From contig CP099846.1 of assembly GCA_030062745.1 (NCBI GenBank), forward strand, positions 28,231,201 to 28,295,200: DNA of 64,000 bases, given 5' to 3'. Shown here one piece after another: positions 45,550-58,100 of the stretch; positions within the stretch are counted from its first letter, which is position 1, and each line of letters begins with the position of its first letter. Under the pieces are notes generated by a model. The model saw nothing but the letters and a program-made list of their open reading frames with translations. It was not told the DNA's origin and searched no databases. Both the position numbers and the translations under genes were made by a program. This DNA comes from Capitulum mitella (lineage: Eukaryota > Arthropoda > Thecostraca > Pollicipedomorpha > Pollicipedidae).

Positions 45550-47640
45550 TTTTGGTTCTGGATTAACTGGTTGGTACCCGGATTCCAGAGCCTCAGCCAT
45601 CAACCTATAGGTATTTCTGTTGGTACCCCTTACAGGAATCTCATCATTTGGTGGTGATGCAAAGCATTTGAAGGTGAACTTCCCATACTGGTGAAAACTG
45701 TCTCACAAGGGTGGAGAGTAATTGAAGTAAGACACTATTTCTTAATCCACAGAATGAGGTTCAGAGTGCCTGGTGTAAAGCCAGGCATAAATGGCTTGAG
45801 GCTGTCACATGCTGAAAACTGTCCAGGATACCTGCAAGAAACCTCTGGGTACAGTGGGTTGCTGCTCTGGAAATGCCTCCTGGCCAGTTAGTTTCACAGC
45901 AATGCAGACCACCCAGCATCATGACTAACTGTTCTTCCTACAGCTTCCTGAAGGTGGGAGTACTGCCTCAGTTGACTGATGACCATCTGCATTAGGACTT
46001 TGGGACACCCCTTGCCCTCCCCCTGAAACAAATCACAGTTGTTCTGAGCCAACTCTTCCCACAGATCCTCTTAGAAGTTCCCCTGGAGAGGAACTAAAAA
46101 AGGACTCAGTTGCTGATGAACCAGAATTGCTACTTCATGCTTCCTGGAACCCCCTGGTTGAGATGTTAAGGAACAAAACATGGATGCAGTTGTTATGAGT
46201 GCAGGTGTAGCCACAATTCAGAGATTGGGGAGGGGACAAGCTGAATGAAATCCAACAATAATAGGTAGGATGGGGAAGAAAAATGCCTTTTCAGGTGTTG
46301 CATAGCAAAGTACAGTTAAAGTCCCTTTCAATGGATTTCAAAGTTGAAGAAATTGTGCCACCAATGGAAAATACCTATTTGGTACCTTAAATTAGCTGGG
46401 GGATTGACCACTTCTGAAAAACTGCTGAGGATGGGTCCCCTACAGCCCTACAGTAGTTACAACCATAGCTGTGAGAGAAACTGACTAAAGCTTTGAGAGA
46501 AAACACCATAACTGCAGAGAAACTAGCCAAGGGCAGTGGTCTATGTAGGGCTTTAGGGATACATTCAGTCAATACAACATTGTATGGCCTATCATATTCC
46601 ATGCAAACTTTCAGTTCATTCATTTCTTCAAAACACCAGCATTAGTTATAGCACACAAAACCCAATGTCCTTCCAATTATGCAGCTTTGCATTCACAATG
46701 GCCCTAGCAATAAGCCTTTTCCTTTTCCTGCTGAGCTTGCCAGTAGCTGGTATGCTCACCACACCAGGACCATGCAAATCATCATCTATGCCCAGACTGT
46801 TGCCTCCATGCACCCAGCAACATAAATGATAAAGCATGACATAAGACATGGGTATTTGGGAATCAATTCTTTTTGGGGGTTAGTATAGCTTGCAGAAGAT
46901 GTGGTAATACAATGTTGTAATGAATTAAGATATAGTGAAATTGACAGAAATTAGTTTATGAAAAAGACTAGACCAACAACAGACAAGACAAGACACAGGA
47001 CAACAAGAGATGGTGTATATTTCAGTGTAAAGGCAAGATGCTTAAAAATCTAACAGGAAAACAATAACTGAGCATGAGCATAAATTAACAAACTTTTGCA
47101 GCATCTGGAAATATAAATACTGTGATCATTAAAGATGTCCAGAATATAGTGGAGAGGAAAGACAATGTATGGGAGGTAAGAAAAACAATTGATGAGCTAC
47201 CACAAGGAACAGTTTTATGAACACAGAAAGAAACAACTTGGATATAATTCAATCATAATGCAACACATACAAAAAGAAAATGAAGCACAATGTACTTCAA
47301 CATTACATCACTACATGTGCACTCATGATTTACCTCAGAGTGCCAAAAATTAATGTGCTACACAAAATTCAATCTTGTCAAGCCAATGATATAACATGAT
47401 ACACATCATAGGTGTAGTGCACATCTCCAACAGTGTTTTCCCTCAAGCAAATATGCGTAGCTTATTCATTTTGGATGCCTCAGACATCCAAAAGAAATAT
47501 GCTATGCACACTTCAACCAAGCTAGCTTCTGAATGTTGCTATTTTTACACAAATTATAAACTGAAGCAACACATAGCCTGAAGCCTTTGAGTTACAGAGC
47601 CACATTTATTTTTCTGCTACATGTAGTTTTGTTCAGTAGA
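45550..47640. other. CpG-depleted DNA upstream of RPL37A
   Basis: About 2 kb with almost no CG dinucleotides and abundant TG/CA. CpGs return abruptly at about 47643, before the RPL37A start. No exon was recognised. Confidence 0.6.
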
Positions 47641-47882
47641 TTCGCAATATTTACCATCTATTGCGCCGATTTGGGTAGCGTTATAACATAACCTCAAGAA
47701 ACTAAAGGATATCACATTGTCGTTCTGTGGGAGAACTTCCTATTTTGGGTTATTTTTCATCCCAAAAAATATTTTCGATTTGGTTTTGATTCCTTTTTGC
47801 ACGCCACTTAGATTGCGTATAAATGGTTCAATCCGACTCCAAAAAGCAACTACGGGTTTAGTCTTCTCTACACATGCACGGT

Positions 47883-47889
47883 CTTTCCG
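47883..47889 (+). promoter_or_regulatory. Candidate 5' TOP start of RPL37A mRNA
   Basis: A short pyrimidine run CTTTCC lies 31 nt before the ATG, in the position expected for the terminal oligopyrimidine tract of ribosomal protein mRNAs. A second run (CTTCTCT) lies at 47863. The transcription start is inferred, not shown. Confidence 0.3.
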
Positions 47890-47913
47890 TTAGCATCGTC
47901 ACAAGAGGCAGAC

Positions 47914-50612
47914 ATGGTAAGTGTTTTACGGTGCAGTCTGGAGATGCATTAGTTTGTACTTCGTTTTTTCGAGTGATTCATTTTGTGTACTGTTTGTGTA
48001 CCCAGTTCTACTCCAAGCACCACCTTGCGTGCTGGTTTAAGGTAACAGTGTTCAATATTTTGCGTGCGCTACGTTTTTGACGCGGCGTGTACGTTTCAGG
48101 CTAAGAGGACCAAGAAGGTCGGTATTACAGGGAAATACGGCACCAGGTATGGTGCTTCCCTGAGAAAGAAGGTTAAGAAGATTGAAATTTCACAGCACGC
48201 CAAGTATGTCTGCAGCTTCTGTGGCAAGGTTAGAACTGGAATGTTTGCTACGGGTAAGATGACCTTAGGGTATAGAAATTGGTTCATTTTGAATTCACAA
48301 ACCACCCCAGTGTTCTTAAATGTGGTGATTACCCATTTTTACACTGATTAGTAAGCCTCTGTGTTATTATATATGAAGCACTAGACAATGGTGGTAACAT
48401 TCAAGAATAATACTTCTATCTGAGGCCATTTAAGAGGTGAGGTGGTCATGTGTAAATGCTATTTGTGTGTTCTAATGTCAATTTTTAGAAGACATGAGTG
48501 TGGTATGGTTTCCTCATCAATTCCTGAGTGAGCTAAAATGATGTTAAGTGTGCAAGTGATGATGGTAATGTGTTGGAGTATGTGTAGAATGTGTATAGAA
48601 GCTGTAAGTAAAACTTGTATTATTAATTATGTAGTTATGTAGTTATTCTGGTCACAGATAGGCTGTTCATTTGGATTTGTTCTTAAGTATCTAAAAGCAT
48701 GTTATGTCAGTCTTCTGTTCTCTCTGGTTTTGCATGGGATGCTGTGCAAGTGACTTTTTTTCTAGCTGTGCCTGTTGTGCTTCCTGTAGCATACTTCTGT
48801 TTATCATAAAATGTTGTATGTTTTTTGAAGTTTCAGATGAAACCTAATTGTTTCATTAGATAAGTGACAGCAAAATAGCTCAAACACACACATGTCCTGT
48901 CTGCCTGAATATAGGTAGCATGCTGATATGTGTAACCTTTGTGTCTCATTGCCATTATTAACATAGAAAATAACTATGCATTCTGGTATATATATAATGC
49001 AGTTTATATATTCACAGTATCCATGCACATATATGCACATAGATGCAAATATATCATGCAGGTTTATTTGGTTTGATATATGTCAGTGTAAATGCTACTA
49101 CTGAATATGATTTTCTATGATGAATTTTATCAAACTGTTTCATTAGGGTAGTGCTCAGAGTCAGAATGTCATGGCAAGCAGAATTTTTTGCATACAAACT
49201 AAATGAAACATCTGCTTATGTTATTCTAGATAATGATTGATCTCATGGCACAAGTTCATGTTACCAGAGAAATCATGCAATCATACAGAATGCAGTGTGA
49301 GCATTTATTGGCTAGTTACTAAGGACCCTTGGCTGACTTTTCACCAGCTGGCCCCTGTGCTAGTCAAAAGCAAAAGCTACTTTAATCCATCTTACTAAAG
49401 TTTCAGAGCCAGCACTCCCAAGAGAGCATTCTGTAGTGGTTAGTCATGCATTGATTCATTAGAGAAAGTTTTGACATTATACATAACATACAACATATAC
49501 ATAACACATGACATTTTGACATCTGGATTACCAGTAGTCATCTAGGGGGATGCAGTCGAGGCAGAACAGGGGGAAGGATTGGAATTGCTTAGGAGGATGA
49601 CTAGTAGTGTGTTAGTTGCATTGCAGCTGGTGTGTCATATCATTTTTATCCATGCATAGAACTGTAGAAAAGTGGGTCATGGTATGTGCATGTGCTTTAT
49701 CTTAAAGATTCCAGCTCATTGTGGGTACCTACCTGAAACAGTGGCATACATAAGTCACCATCCTTTTAAGGTGCCATATAATGTTGGGGGAATTACAGCA
49801 CTCACAGAAATGAAGAAAACTATACCCATCCTTGTATCCTGGTGTATTGTCACTTTTCATTACTATCCAGATATGAGTAATACAGCTCACCTAAGCATCC
49901 TGTTATGTACATTTGGTGTGGGTGTATGTCAACCTTGTGCTTTGCATTTTGCTGCACAGACATTGATAAAGAGTAATATTCAAAGAGCAAACATAAAGAA
50001 AAGAAAGAATATGGTACAGGTGGGCCAGTAGGCAGACACACTTCTAGACATTGTGGCCAGGTTCACAAGTTTGGATGGAAAATGACACCTGAGTTTAAAA
50101 ACAGATACATCCAACTTTGGAAATATTACATCTGAACACCATTATGGCAGCAAATTGTATGCACGGAAATCCTTATGTTACGTCTTTGCGGTGCAGGATT
50201 CAGTCGTAATGCATCGTTCCCTTCAGGATTTTGACGCCCTTTTTGCACTTGCACGCGTGATCAGAATAAAATTGTGAAACGTTGCGGCCGATGACGACCT
50301 TTATTTTTGCTGTAGCCATAAGATATGTACATCTGATTTTTTGCTACATCTTAACACCCACTGCAAAATGAATTTGGCCATGCTGCTTCCAGAAGTGTCC
50401 GTGGCCAACTTGCAACTTGTACTGCTGCTGAATGAGCTGATGCAAGGCTGGCATTTCCATTCCAGGAGTCAATGAAGCGGACTGTGGTCGGCATCTGGAA
50501 GTGCAATGGCTGTCCAGTGGTGTGGGCCGGCGGTGCCTACACGCCGCACACCACGTCCGCCATCACGGTGCGGGCAACCACGCGCCGCCTGCGCGAGACC
50601 AAGGAGCTCTGA
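47914..50612 (+). CDS. RPL37A: Ribosomal protein eL43 (RPL37A), three exons
   Basis: The exons are 47914-47916 (ATG alone, then GTAAGT), 48100-48228 (donor AAG|GTTAGA) and 50466-50612 (acceptor CATTCCAG, stop TGA). The product is 92 residues, the usual animal length: [20 protein letters not shown]..., [44 protein letters not shown]. The four zinc ligands are Cys39, Cys42, Cys57 and Cys60. It is a structural protein of the 60S subunit. A first exon carrying only the initiator codon is common in ribosomal protein genes. Exon 2 has mixed codon use, while exon 3 is strongly GC-rich and more divergent ([12 protein letters not shown] where vertebrates have MKTVAGGAWTYN). Intron 2 (2.2 kb) is CpG-depleted. 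No convincing C/D snoRNA was found in it. Confidence 0.96.
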
Positions 50613-53600
50613 ACTGTGACCGACCCATCCACCGCCGGCGAGGAGTGAATACACGGACCGTGACGAGAGCCTGGCTTTTCGCTGCAGCCTGACCGGAGCG
50701 TGGAACGGACAGAGGTGCGCTGTTTGACGCGGAAGAGATGCCTGAGGGAACTCGTACATGCGGCGGAACGATGTGATGGGTAGCGTCTGAAACTAATGAT
50801 TCTGACAGGTTTTTGAACTCGAATATTCGGATGGGTACATTCGAATGTCCGATGAATATGCGAATCTTGAAGCTTGCGCCATTTCAACCCTAAATGAATG
50901 ATCAGAACTCAAAATGAAGAATGCAAAAATCAGACTGATTCACATTGCATGAACAAGTTACGGAACTTTTAAGGTGCGGCCGGCGCCGAGCACCGGCCGG
51001 ACGGCGGACGGCGCTGCCGAGGCAGGAGTGGGGAATGACGTCAGTGGCGGAGAGTACCTTGATTGACAGTCATGCTAACCAGAGGTGCAAACCAGGAGGT
51101 CCATACGATACGGCACTTCGCAATGATAAGGTCGAGAAGAAAAGATAAATTTGGGAAAACATCAATACCAGCTTTGAAATTGGTAAGAAGTTCTCCTGCC
51201 CCTCACGACCCTATCCGTAGACAGCATTAGAGCCATGACTAGGCTTCGCTTAGCCTTAAGCATCGCTCCTAATCACTCCGGTTAAAGTAAAAGCGTGGCC
51301 TTCCTTATCACTTACCTGTTAAAACTGGCGTTAAGGGCGGGCTTTCGGCGATCGTTTTCTCCCGTTTTCTTTGTTCTGGAGGGAGAAGAGACGACTCTTC
51401 GTTTCAAAGATTGTGGATGTCCCTAGTGCGGGGGTAATTAGCGGTGAAAATTCACACGTCATGAACGATTAATGGTGGTCATCAACCTCGCACCGTTCGT
51501 CGTCTCACCTTCCTGACGGCCGCCGGCCCTCGGTCCGCTTCCTGTCGTCGCCGCCCGGCTGAACGTCAGCTCTCGGGAGAGAGAAAGTGGTTGCCGGAAG
51601 CGAACTGGCAGTAGTCGGTACGAAACCTTTCGGTTTTGTTGCGCAGCAGACTACTACAGCAGGGCTCCCATTCCCTGGCGAAATTCTGGGTAAGCCGCGG
51701 GCTTCAGCTTCGTTGCGCAGTTTTGATGCAGTCAAGTGGGGTTAACACTTGAAGTTGAGAATGGTGTTCACGAATATCATGACACCGTCGTTTCATCGTT
51801 TCCTTTTTGCCATGCCTCGATACCAATAACCGCAGGTCGTATTTTTTGGAATGGTAGGTTTCGCCTATTTCTTAACGACTTATTCGTGTATTTAGAGTAA
51901 CGAAGAGTCATAGTGTTGTTAGTATTTTTTGGGATGAAACAGTTATTTGCCATTCATTTCGTCTATGAAAGATGGCACTTCGCTTTATCAGGGTCTGTCG
52001 GTGACGTCGCATGTTTACACATGTTACAGACCTAAACGTACCTCTCTGGGTATATTGCAGCCTGTATCTTATGGGTTTCTGCAGGGATAGGGAAAGTTGC
52101 CCAATTTTCGCCAACTTCGAAAACGGGCACTCGCTACGACATTGCAAAAAATGTCGCATTTCTTTCTCATATGCCTTCTCTGGTCTTTTGACCACCATTA
52201 CTTCCGATGTTTTAAAACTTCGGCCTTTGCGTACTATTTGTTTTTCAGTTTCAAGCAAGACGTGGCAAAAGGAGCAATTAAGGCAATCATGCCTCATTTG
52301 CGTCACATGATGTGCCTAATTGCGCCACCATAGGAATGGTGCAGAGTTCCAGGTGCTTTGCGGTGGCGAAAGATATGATTAACCACCATCTAGTTTACTA
52401 TGAACGGTTTCACTTTTATTCTTTTTGCCAATACTTGCAAACAGGTCGTGACAGGTGCTCAGATCCCGATAGATGCTGGGCAGCCCCATGGAGGTGGCTA
52501 CATAGGCGCATCCAGTGGGTTTGGGGTCCATACCACTCTTGTGATCCGAAAATGTTTCCCCCTTAAACTCGAAAGTAAGATGGTCCTGTATTTTCTAAAT
52601 GTCAAGGTAAGTGCACCGAAGTCGAAAGGGTGTTGGAGTATGAAAACGATGCATTTTCTCCCTTCAGGGTCCATTTCAGCATGTCAGTTAGAGAACAGAT
52701 TCCTGCAGGTAGGTAAATCCTCCGATGAGGAAGGACACAGCAAGGTTACCTGACTGCGAAGGGCAGAGTACGGTCAGCGGCGAGCCACCCCCTCTGAATG
52801 GATTGGTTAAAATTCCAAACACATTTGCCCCTGACGTTGTCCATTGCCATTGCCACATTTTCCCTTACGAGGGGAAAAATAAAAGGTCCTCGTTTCCAGA
52901 GTGTCGCCAGGATTGTCGACCTGGGTGCTGTCTGCGAAACTTGAGGTGCTGATTACATGGTGAGCGGGAAAAATAGTGTTTTTACATTAGTTTCCGCGCG
53001 GGGCGGGAGGGCTGAGGGCTGCAGCACTTCCAAGAGGGCTCTGGCAACATTTTTGCCTCATTTTCAAGGCCCCCTCTGCGGCCGAAATTCCCCCCCCCCG
53101 TGATTATTGCTTCAAATGGGTCCCAGATACGTGCGAAACACTGGAACAACCATCAGCACGCCGTTAGCTAGTCCTGCCCTGATTGTGCTACTGGCGCAAT
53201 AAGGCCCGGCAAATGGTGGCGCAAAAAGGGCAATGGCTCTACCGTAACAAAACCAGCCGCCGATAAACAACGCACGAACGTATCATCTCTATTCTGGTCA
53301 AATGGGAAACGCAATTTCACAACGGAGGCAATGTAAAGGATCAGTTTTGTTTCGCGGTATTGATAGCACAGATGTAAACGAGTAACACGAGACAGAAATT
53401 TGTTTCGAACCTGCACGGAAGCTTCATGGACCCACCTCACGTCCGTATCGCTGACAGCGAGGAACAGAGGAAGGAATCGAAGCTGCAGCCATGCTGTCTC
53501 TGCCGGAAAATAATCTTTATCAGTCAATCACCTGTCTCAGTTAGGGGATAATGGGGATGGCGCAATTCGGCAGGGTGGCGCCCATTGGGCGGCTTCCCCT

Positions 53601-55120
53601 GCTTGTCTGCCGGTAGACCTTTTGTTATGTTGTGGTTTGAATATTTCGTTACCAGAACGTCTTGCGACGCGTCGTTGCACGTCACATGCCGCGAGCTCTA
53701 ACATTCTGAAATCCAAAAGCCATTTTCACGTGTATTCTCCGTTTCCATTGACCTCTCCGACCCCCAATGGCACCAATTTAGGTGACTAGGAATTAGAGAC
53801 TTCACGGGGGCCGTCCCCCAGTCAACATGTTCGTGACGAAATGCTACATTTCGGGGCTTTATAAGACAGCCCTAGAGAATGCAGAGACTCGTCTTCTCCC
53901 AGTTCCTAGCATATAAAAATGACGGAGACAGTTCGGACAGTGATATAACATAACGCGCTGGAAAGTGAAGGCGGTAAGCGTTCCCCAGCAGAATGCGCAT
54001 TATGTGTTACAATAACCACGGCACAATATACCTAGGTTGTGCTGCGGGCTGTGAACATGTTCTATTTCCGGGTTTGGCTGTGAATGCTGATCACCACTGA
54101 TCGCGAAATAAAATACAAATGACAGTGTTGACTGCAAGCGTGGGGAAGTGCCGGTTTGGAATTGTTTGATCACATAAAAGAAGCCATATTTGAAGTCCTA
54201 ATGTCATTACCGTCGAAAAGAAATACCGCTTCTATCAGGGTCTCGCTGGGCTAATGAGTCTCTGGTTATTAAATGGTTCTATGGTTATTATTTTTTGTGC
54301 AGACAGCGAAAGTGAATAACAGATATGCAAAGCATTATATTGCGTTGCATAATAACCGTTGCAAGGTGTGGCATCAGTTTAGCTATCACGGCGCTGCGAT
54401 GCATTTTACGATGAACCACTAGCCTCGGCGACATCGCCCACCTCCACGGTTGCCATTGCTATTGCCATTCCAGTATCTCTTGACTGTCGCCCGCCGGCCG
54501 GGGCACCGTCTTCAGCGAGGACGAGTCGCGGAGCCCTAAACTGAACAACCAGATGTTTGAACTGCGCGCGGGGAAAACGACGTTGTTTATTGCCTTCGAA
54601 CGTGCCGCTGTTGGACTCTGCTAGCAGAGACATCTATCGTTGAAACAGAGAACTAGCTGCTGCCAGACCGTGCGACGGATGAGACAAAAGCGATATACAG
54701 CCTGAGTAGTTATGTTTGCACAGTAGTTTTAACTTTTATCCTATTGCCTTCGGAACAAAGAACGTTTGTTATAAGGCAAATTTGCCAGGAAATGACCGCA
54801 GCTTTCTTGCTAGATGATGCAAGATGAGCATTGCAGTTGCAGCACTGCAGCAGAGCTTTTGGAGAAAGTATCATATAGCTTGCGTTCTCATATGAAAAGT
54901 AGTTCATATTAGGTATTCGTTTCGAAGGAATAACTACAACGTTCTATTCCTTCAAAATTTTCATTTTGGAACATGTTTATGGCTAATAACTTGCAATGTG
55001 TGAAGAACAAATGGACCAAGACTTCAAAAAATGTCTATTGCACTGCGCTGTATAGGATATTTCTGTATGAATGGCATCAATCTGAAGCATTTAAAGTTAC
55101 ATGAGAATGACCGTTTTCAC
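50613..55120. other. Intergenic, no gene recognised
   Basis: A TATTCGAAT-rich patch is at 50805-50880, a moderate GC patch at 50975-51040 and a C-tract at 53090. A 75-codon minus frame at 54406-54633 (MSLLAESNSGTFEGN...) has balanced composition but no homology I can name. A few TGGCGCAA-like words recur at 52320, 53190 and 53560. Confidence 0.4.
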
Positions 55121-55126
55121 AATAGG

Positions 55127-55196
55127 AAAATTCCACTACTAAAATTCCCGTTCTAGTAGTATTGGAAATTTTAGTAGTAAAGTGGAAATTTTGGTA
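55127..55196. other. AT-rich imperfect hairpin
   Basis: AAAATTCCACTACTAAAATT is repeated inverted as AATTTTAGTAGTAAAGTGGA with a short bulge and about 20-nt loop. It could be a tiny foldback element. Nothing supports a processed small RNA. Confidence 0.5.
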
Positions 55197-58100
55197 TAAA
55201 TATTTGAAATGATATATTTTGTAAGGAGTTACGTAACAGAACACCAAATATGACATTCTCTTGCAGAAATAAAAATAATTCTCATTTCCAAATATGACCA
55301 TTACTTATTTCGTCCACAAAACAACTGATTTCCAGATCTAGAACAAACCGTTGTCATTCAGATCTGGCATCACATCACAAAACGCGGCTGCTTTGACGTG
55401 TGCTTGTAGTCGTATATTTGTGTGTACCGTGGATTTGTTTGCTCTTTGATTAAGTTATTTCGGAATATACGTGGGTATAAGAATTTGATATTTTAAAACG
55501 CCCGAGTAGAAATGTCATTACAGACTCATTCATGGTTTGTTCTTTGTTCAACCGTTGATGAATCACACAAGTATTCATTTTATTTAAATATTCGTGGACG
55601 TTTGGCCTGTTTGTCTGTTCTACATTATGGCTGACTTTCAGTAACTGTTAACTTATGCGTACACCAGTTTTTTGCCACCGGCAATGTTGTCATTCTCATA
55701 TGAACATTTTTAGTGGCTTGATTTCAACAAACTCCAATGTTTGATTCCATCCTCAAGTTCAGATTACATATCTTCTTAAGCTTACTTGTACAAAGACACG
55801 AAGACCATTTTCTGCTTGGCAGTTTAGGTAGCAGGGCTCAGGTCTATGCAAAAATCCCATATTTATCTTGCACACTATTTTCACTTTGCTACCTACATCC
55901 AAGTATAACAGCTAAATCTGTGAAAGCCCAAAACTGCATGCAAAGGCATAACATTAACATGTCTTGCTCCCAGTCAGCTCTGGAGGAATTTCTAAAAGCA
56001 GGAATCGACTGCTATTGCTATTGATTGCACACCAGTACTTGTACCCGATTCGTGCAACACGAAAGCATTGCACAATCAGAAGGTGCATGTCTTTTCCTTG
56101 CATAGTTGTGCTTTATACCCTGGTTGGTGTGCATTATTATTGTATAATTATGCATGCAGCAGCACACAATTTTTCTGCTGAGTATAGGCACACATCTTTT
56201 GGAAGGGAAAATATGGTATTTTCAGCACATGTTTTCTACAAGAAACACATTTTCAACACAGGACTAGGAAATATATTGCTAACATACCACAGGACATCCA
56301 TCACATGCCAGGATATGGAAGCAAAATGAAATGTTACATTCATTATTTCCTACCACATTATTAATTACCTTTGGACTGCTCCATAACTCAGAATAAGCCA
56401 CTTTACAACAGGCACTGAAAATTAGCCACAGACTGCATTTTGCTATTTGCTGTGATCCGTTAACATTTGCCACAAATGGGGCTATCCCAAAATGATTCTG
56501 CTTGTTGTAACAATGGCTATAGATTTTTATAACAATGGCCAACATGCCGCAGACAGCCACCACAGGTTCACTATGCCACTGCACTACTGCACTCTACTAT
56601 GGAGCATAACATCTGCAGTAGCCGGCCTTGCTGTGATAGGACAGGCCAGAAGCAGCCTCTTAGCATCATGGCTGCTTGCTCTATGACCACTCATGCCTTC
56701 CTGAAATGCTTGTTGAGATGCCTTCGCTCCAGTATAAGCTGACTGCAGGAGCCCTTCAGCAGCCAGGACCACAGCAGGAGGCAGCATCTTAGACAATCAG
56801 CACAGGAGTGTCCTAAATGCCAGCTCTGACACTTCCCTGAAATGCACAGGAACATTTAAACCCCTGACAACACATCAATATTAAAACCCTATCCACTATC
56901 ACTACCCAATTTCAGTTGGAAAAACAAAACAACATATCATTCACTGGCAATGTACAACTATAGTGCAATGCAGTAACAACTGTAAGCACATCCTAAAAAA
57001 AAACACAAAGCAGAGGTAACAGTCATAATATGTCAGTCTGTGAGTGTTAAGTACATAATCTGATCACACTTCCACAAAAAATGGCCACCTGGCAGCAGTG
57101 CAAGGAAAATACTGATAGCTGGCACTACCATCCATGCCAACCAGCACTTTCATTGGGTGTACCTGATGTTAATGAAGACCAGCTGCCTGCTCTTTGGTAG
57201 TGATATGAAGATACAAGTGCCAAAGATAGTGCCCTAGATGGCTGGCATGCTGGTTGTCCTGCACATCCTCAAAACAGCAGCTGGAGGCTCAACAGATGAA
57301 GGCAGCGTGATGTACATGCTTGCTCACTTCTCCAGCATATCACTGTGGTCATACGTAAACAAAATTATCAGTCAAACTGACTGATCAGCCAAACAAAACA
57401 GTGCTAATAATTTTCCAACAGATCATTCTCAGGCATGTGAATGCAACTATCAACTTTACAACATTCTTTTTGCTAAAATATTGCTCCAGCAGCTGCATTC
57501 ACTGGAAAATACCAATTCACAGCCCAAATTTCCCTTGTTTTTGATGTTGATGACTTTATCCTTGTGGCATTCCTCAAACACCTGTCACTGCCTGCAGTGA
57601 TGGGTCTGGTGATGTGGTTCATAGCCAGGTCTGCCACAAGACCAAACAATGATCATGTCACCACCTGTTTGAAACAATCCATCACTCCATGTATGTTGCA
57701 TTGATAAATCATAGCTACCAAAGCCACCACAAAACCATACAAGTCTATAGGCAGCAAAACGTATATCATGACATGCAGAAGTACATTTCACCAAAATTCA
57801 CACAAGACAACAGAGTGTAAACTTCACACTGTCATACTTGTTAATCAATTCCTTACTGGTGCCCCTGATTTACTTGACTTTGACGAAGTCCTTATTTCAT
57901 ACTAATGACGTTCATACCAATGCTCATAAAATATTTTATATTTAAGGATTATGGGCATATGTCCTCTATTTCTTAACCAACTTCAAAGATAATTTTATGC
58001 TAGCAAAGACCACAGAAACGGAAGGGACTGGGTCTAGGCATGATGCGGGGAAATATTTAACAAGGGGTGAACGAGCACAGTCAGACGCACCAAGTCTTAC

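Noticed and set aside
48551-48640. GTGATGA box in RPL37A intron 2 considered as a C/D snoRNA
   Set aside because: No CTGA D box at suitable distance and no terminal stem.
51908-52310. Overlapping plus and minus frames with paired cysteines
   Set aside because: Cysteine spacing does not fit a zinc-binding family I know and both strands are open; no TE domain is confirmed.
57585-57794. Minus frame with GLFQTGGDMIIVWSC, vaguely like a Tc1 transposase core (GGxxMVWG)
   Set aside because: Similarity is confined to a few residues, and neighbouring frames show no DDE motif or TIRs.
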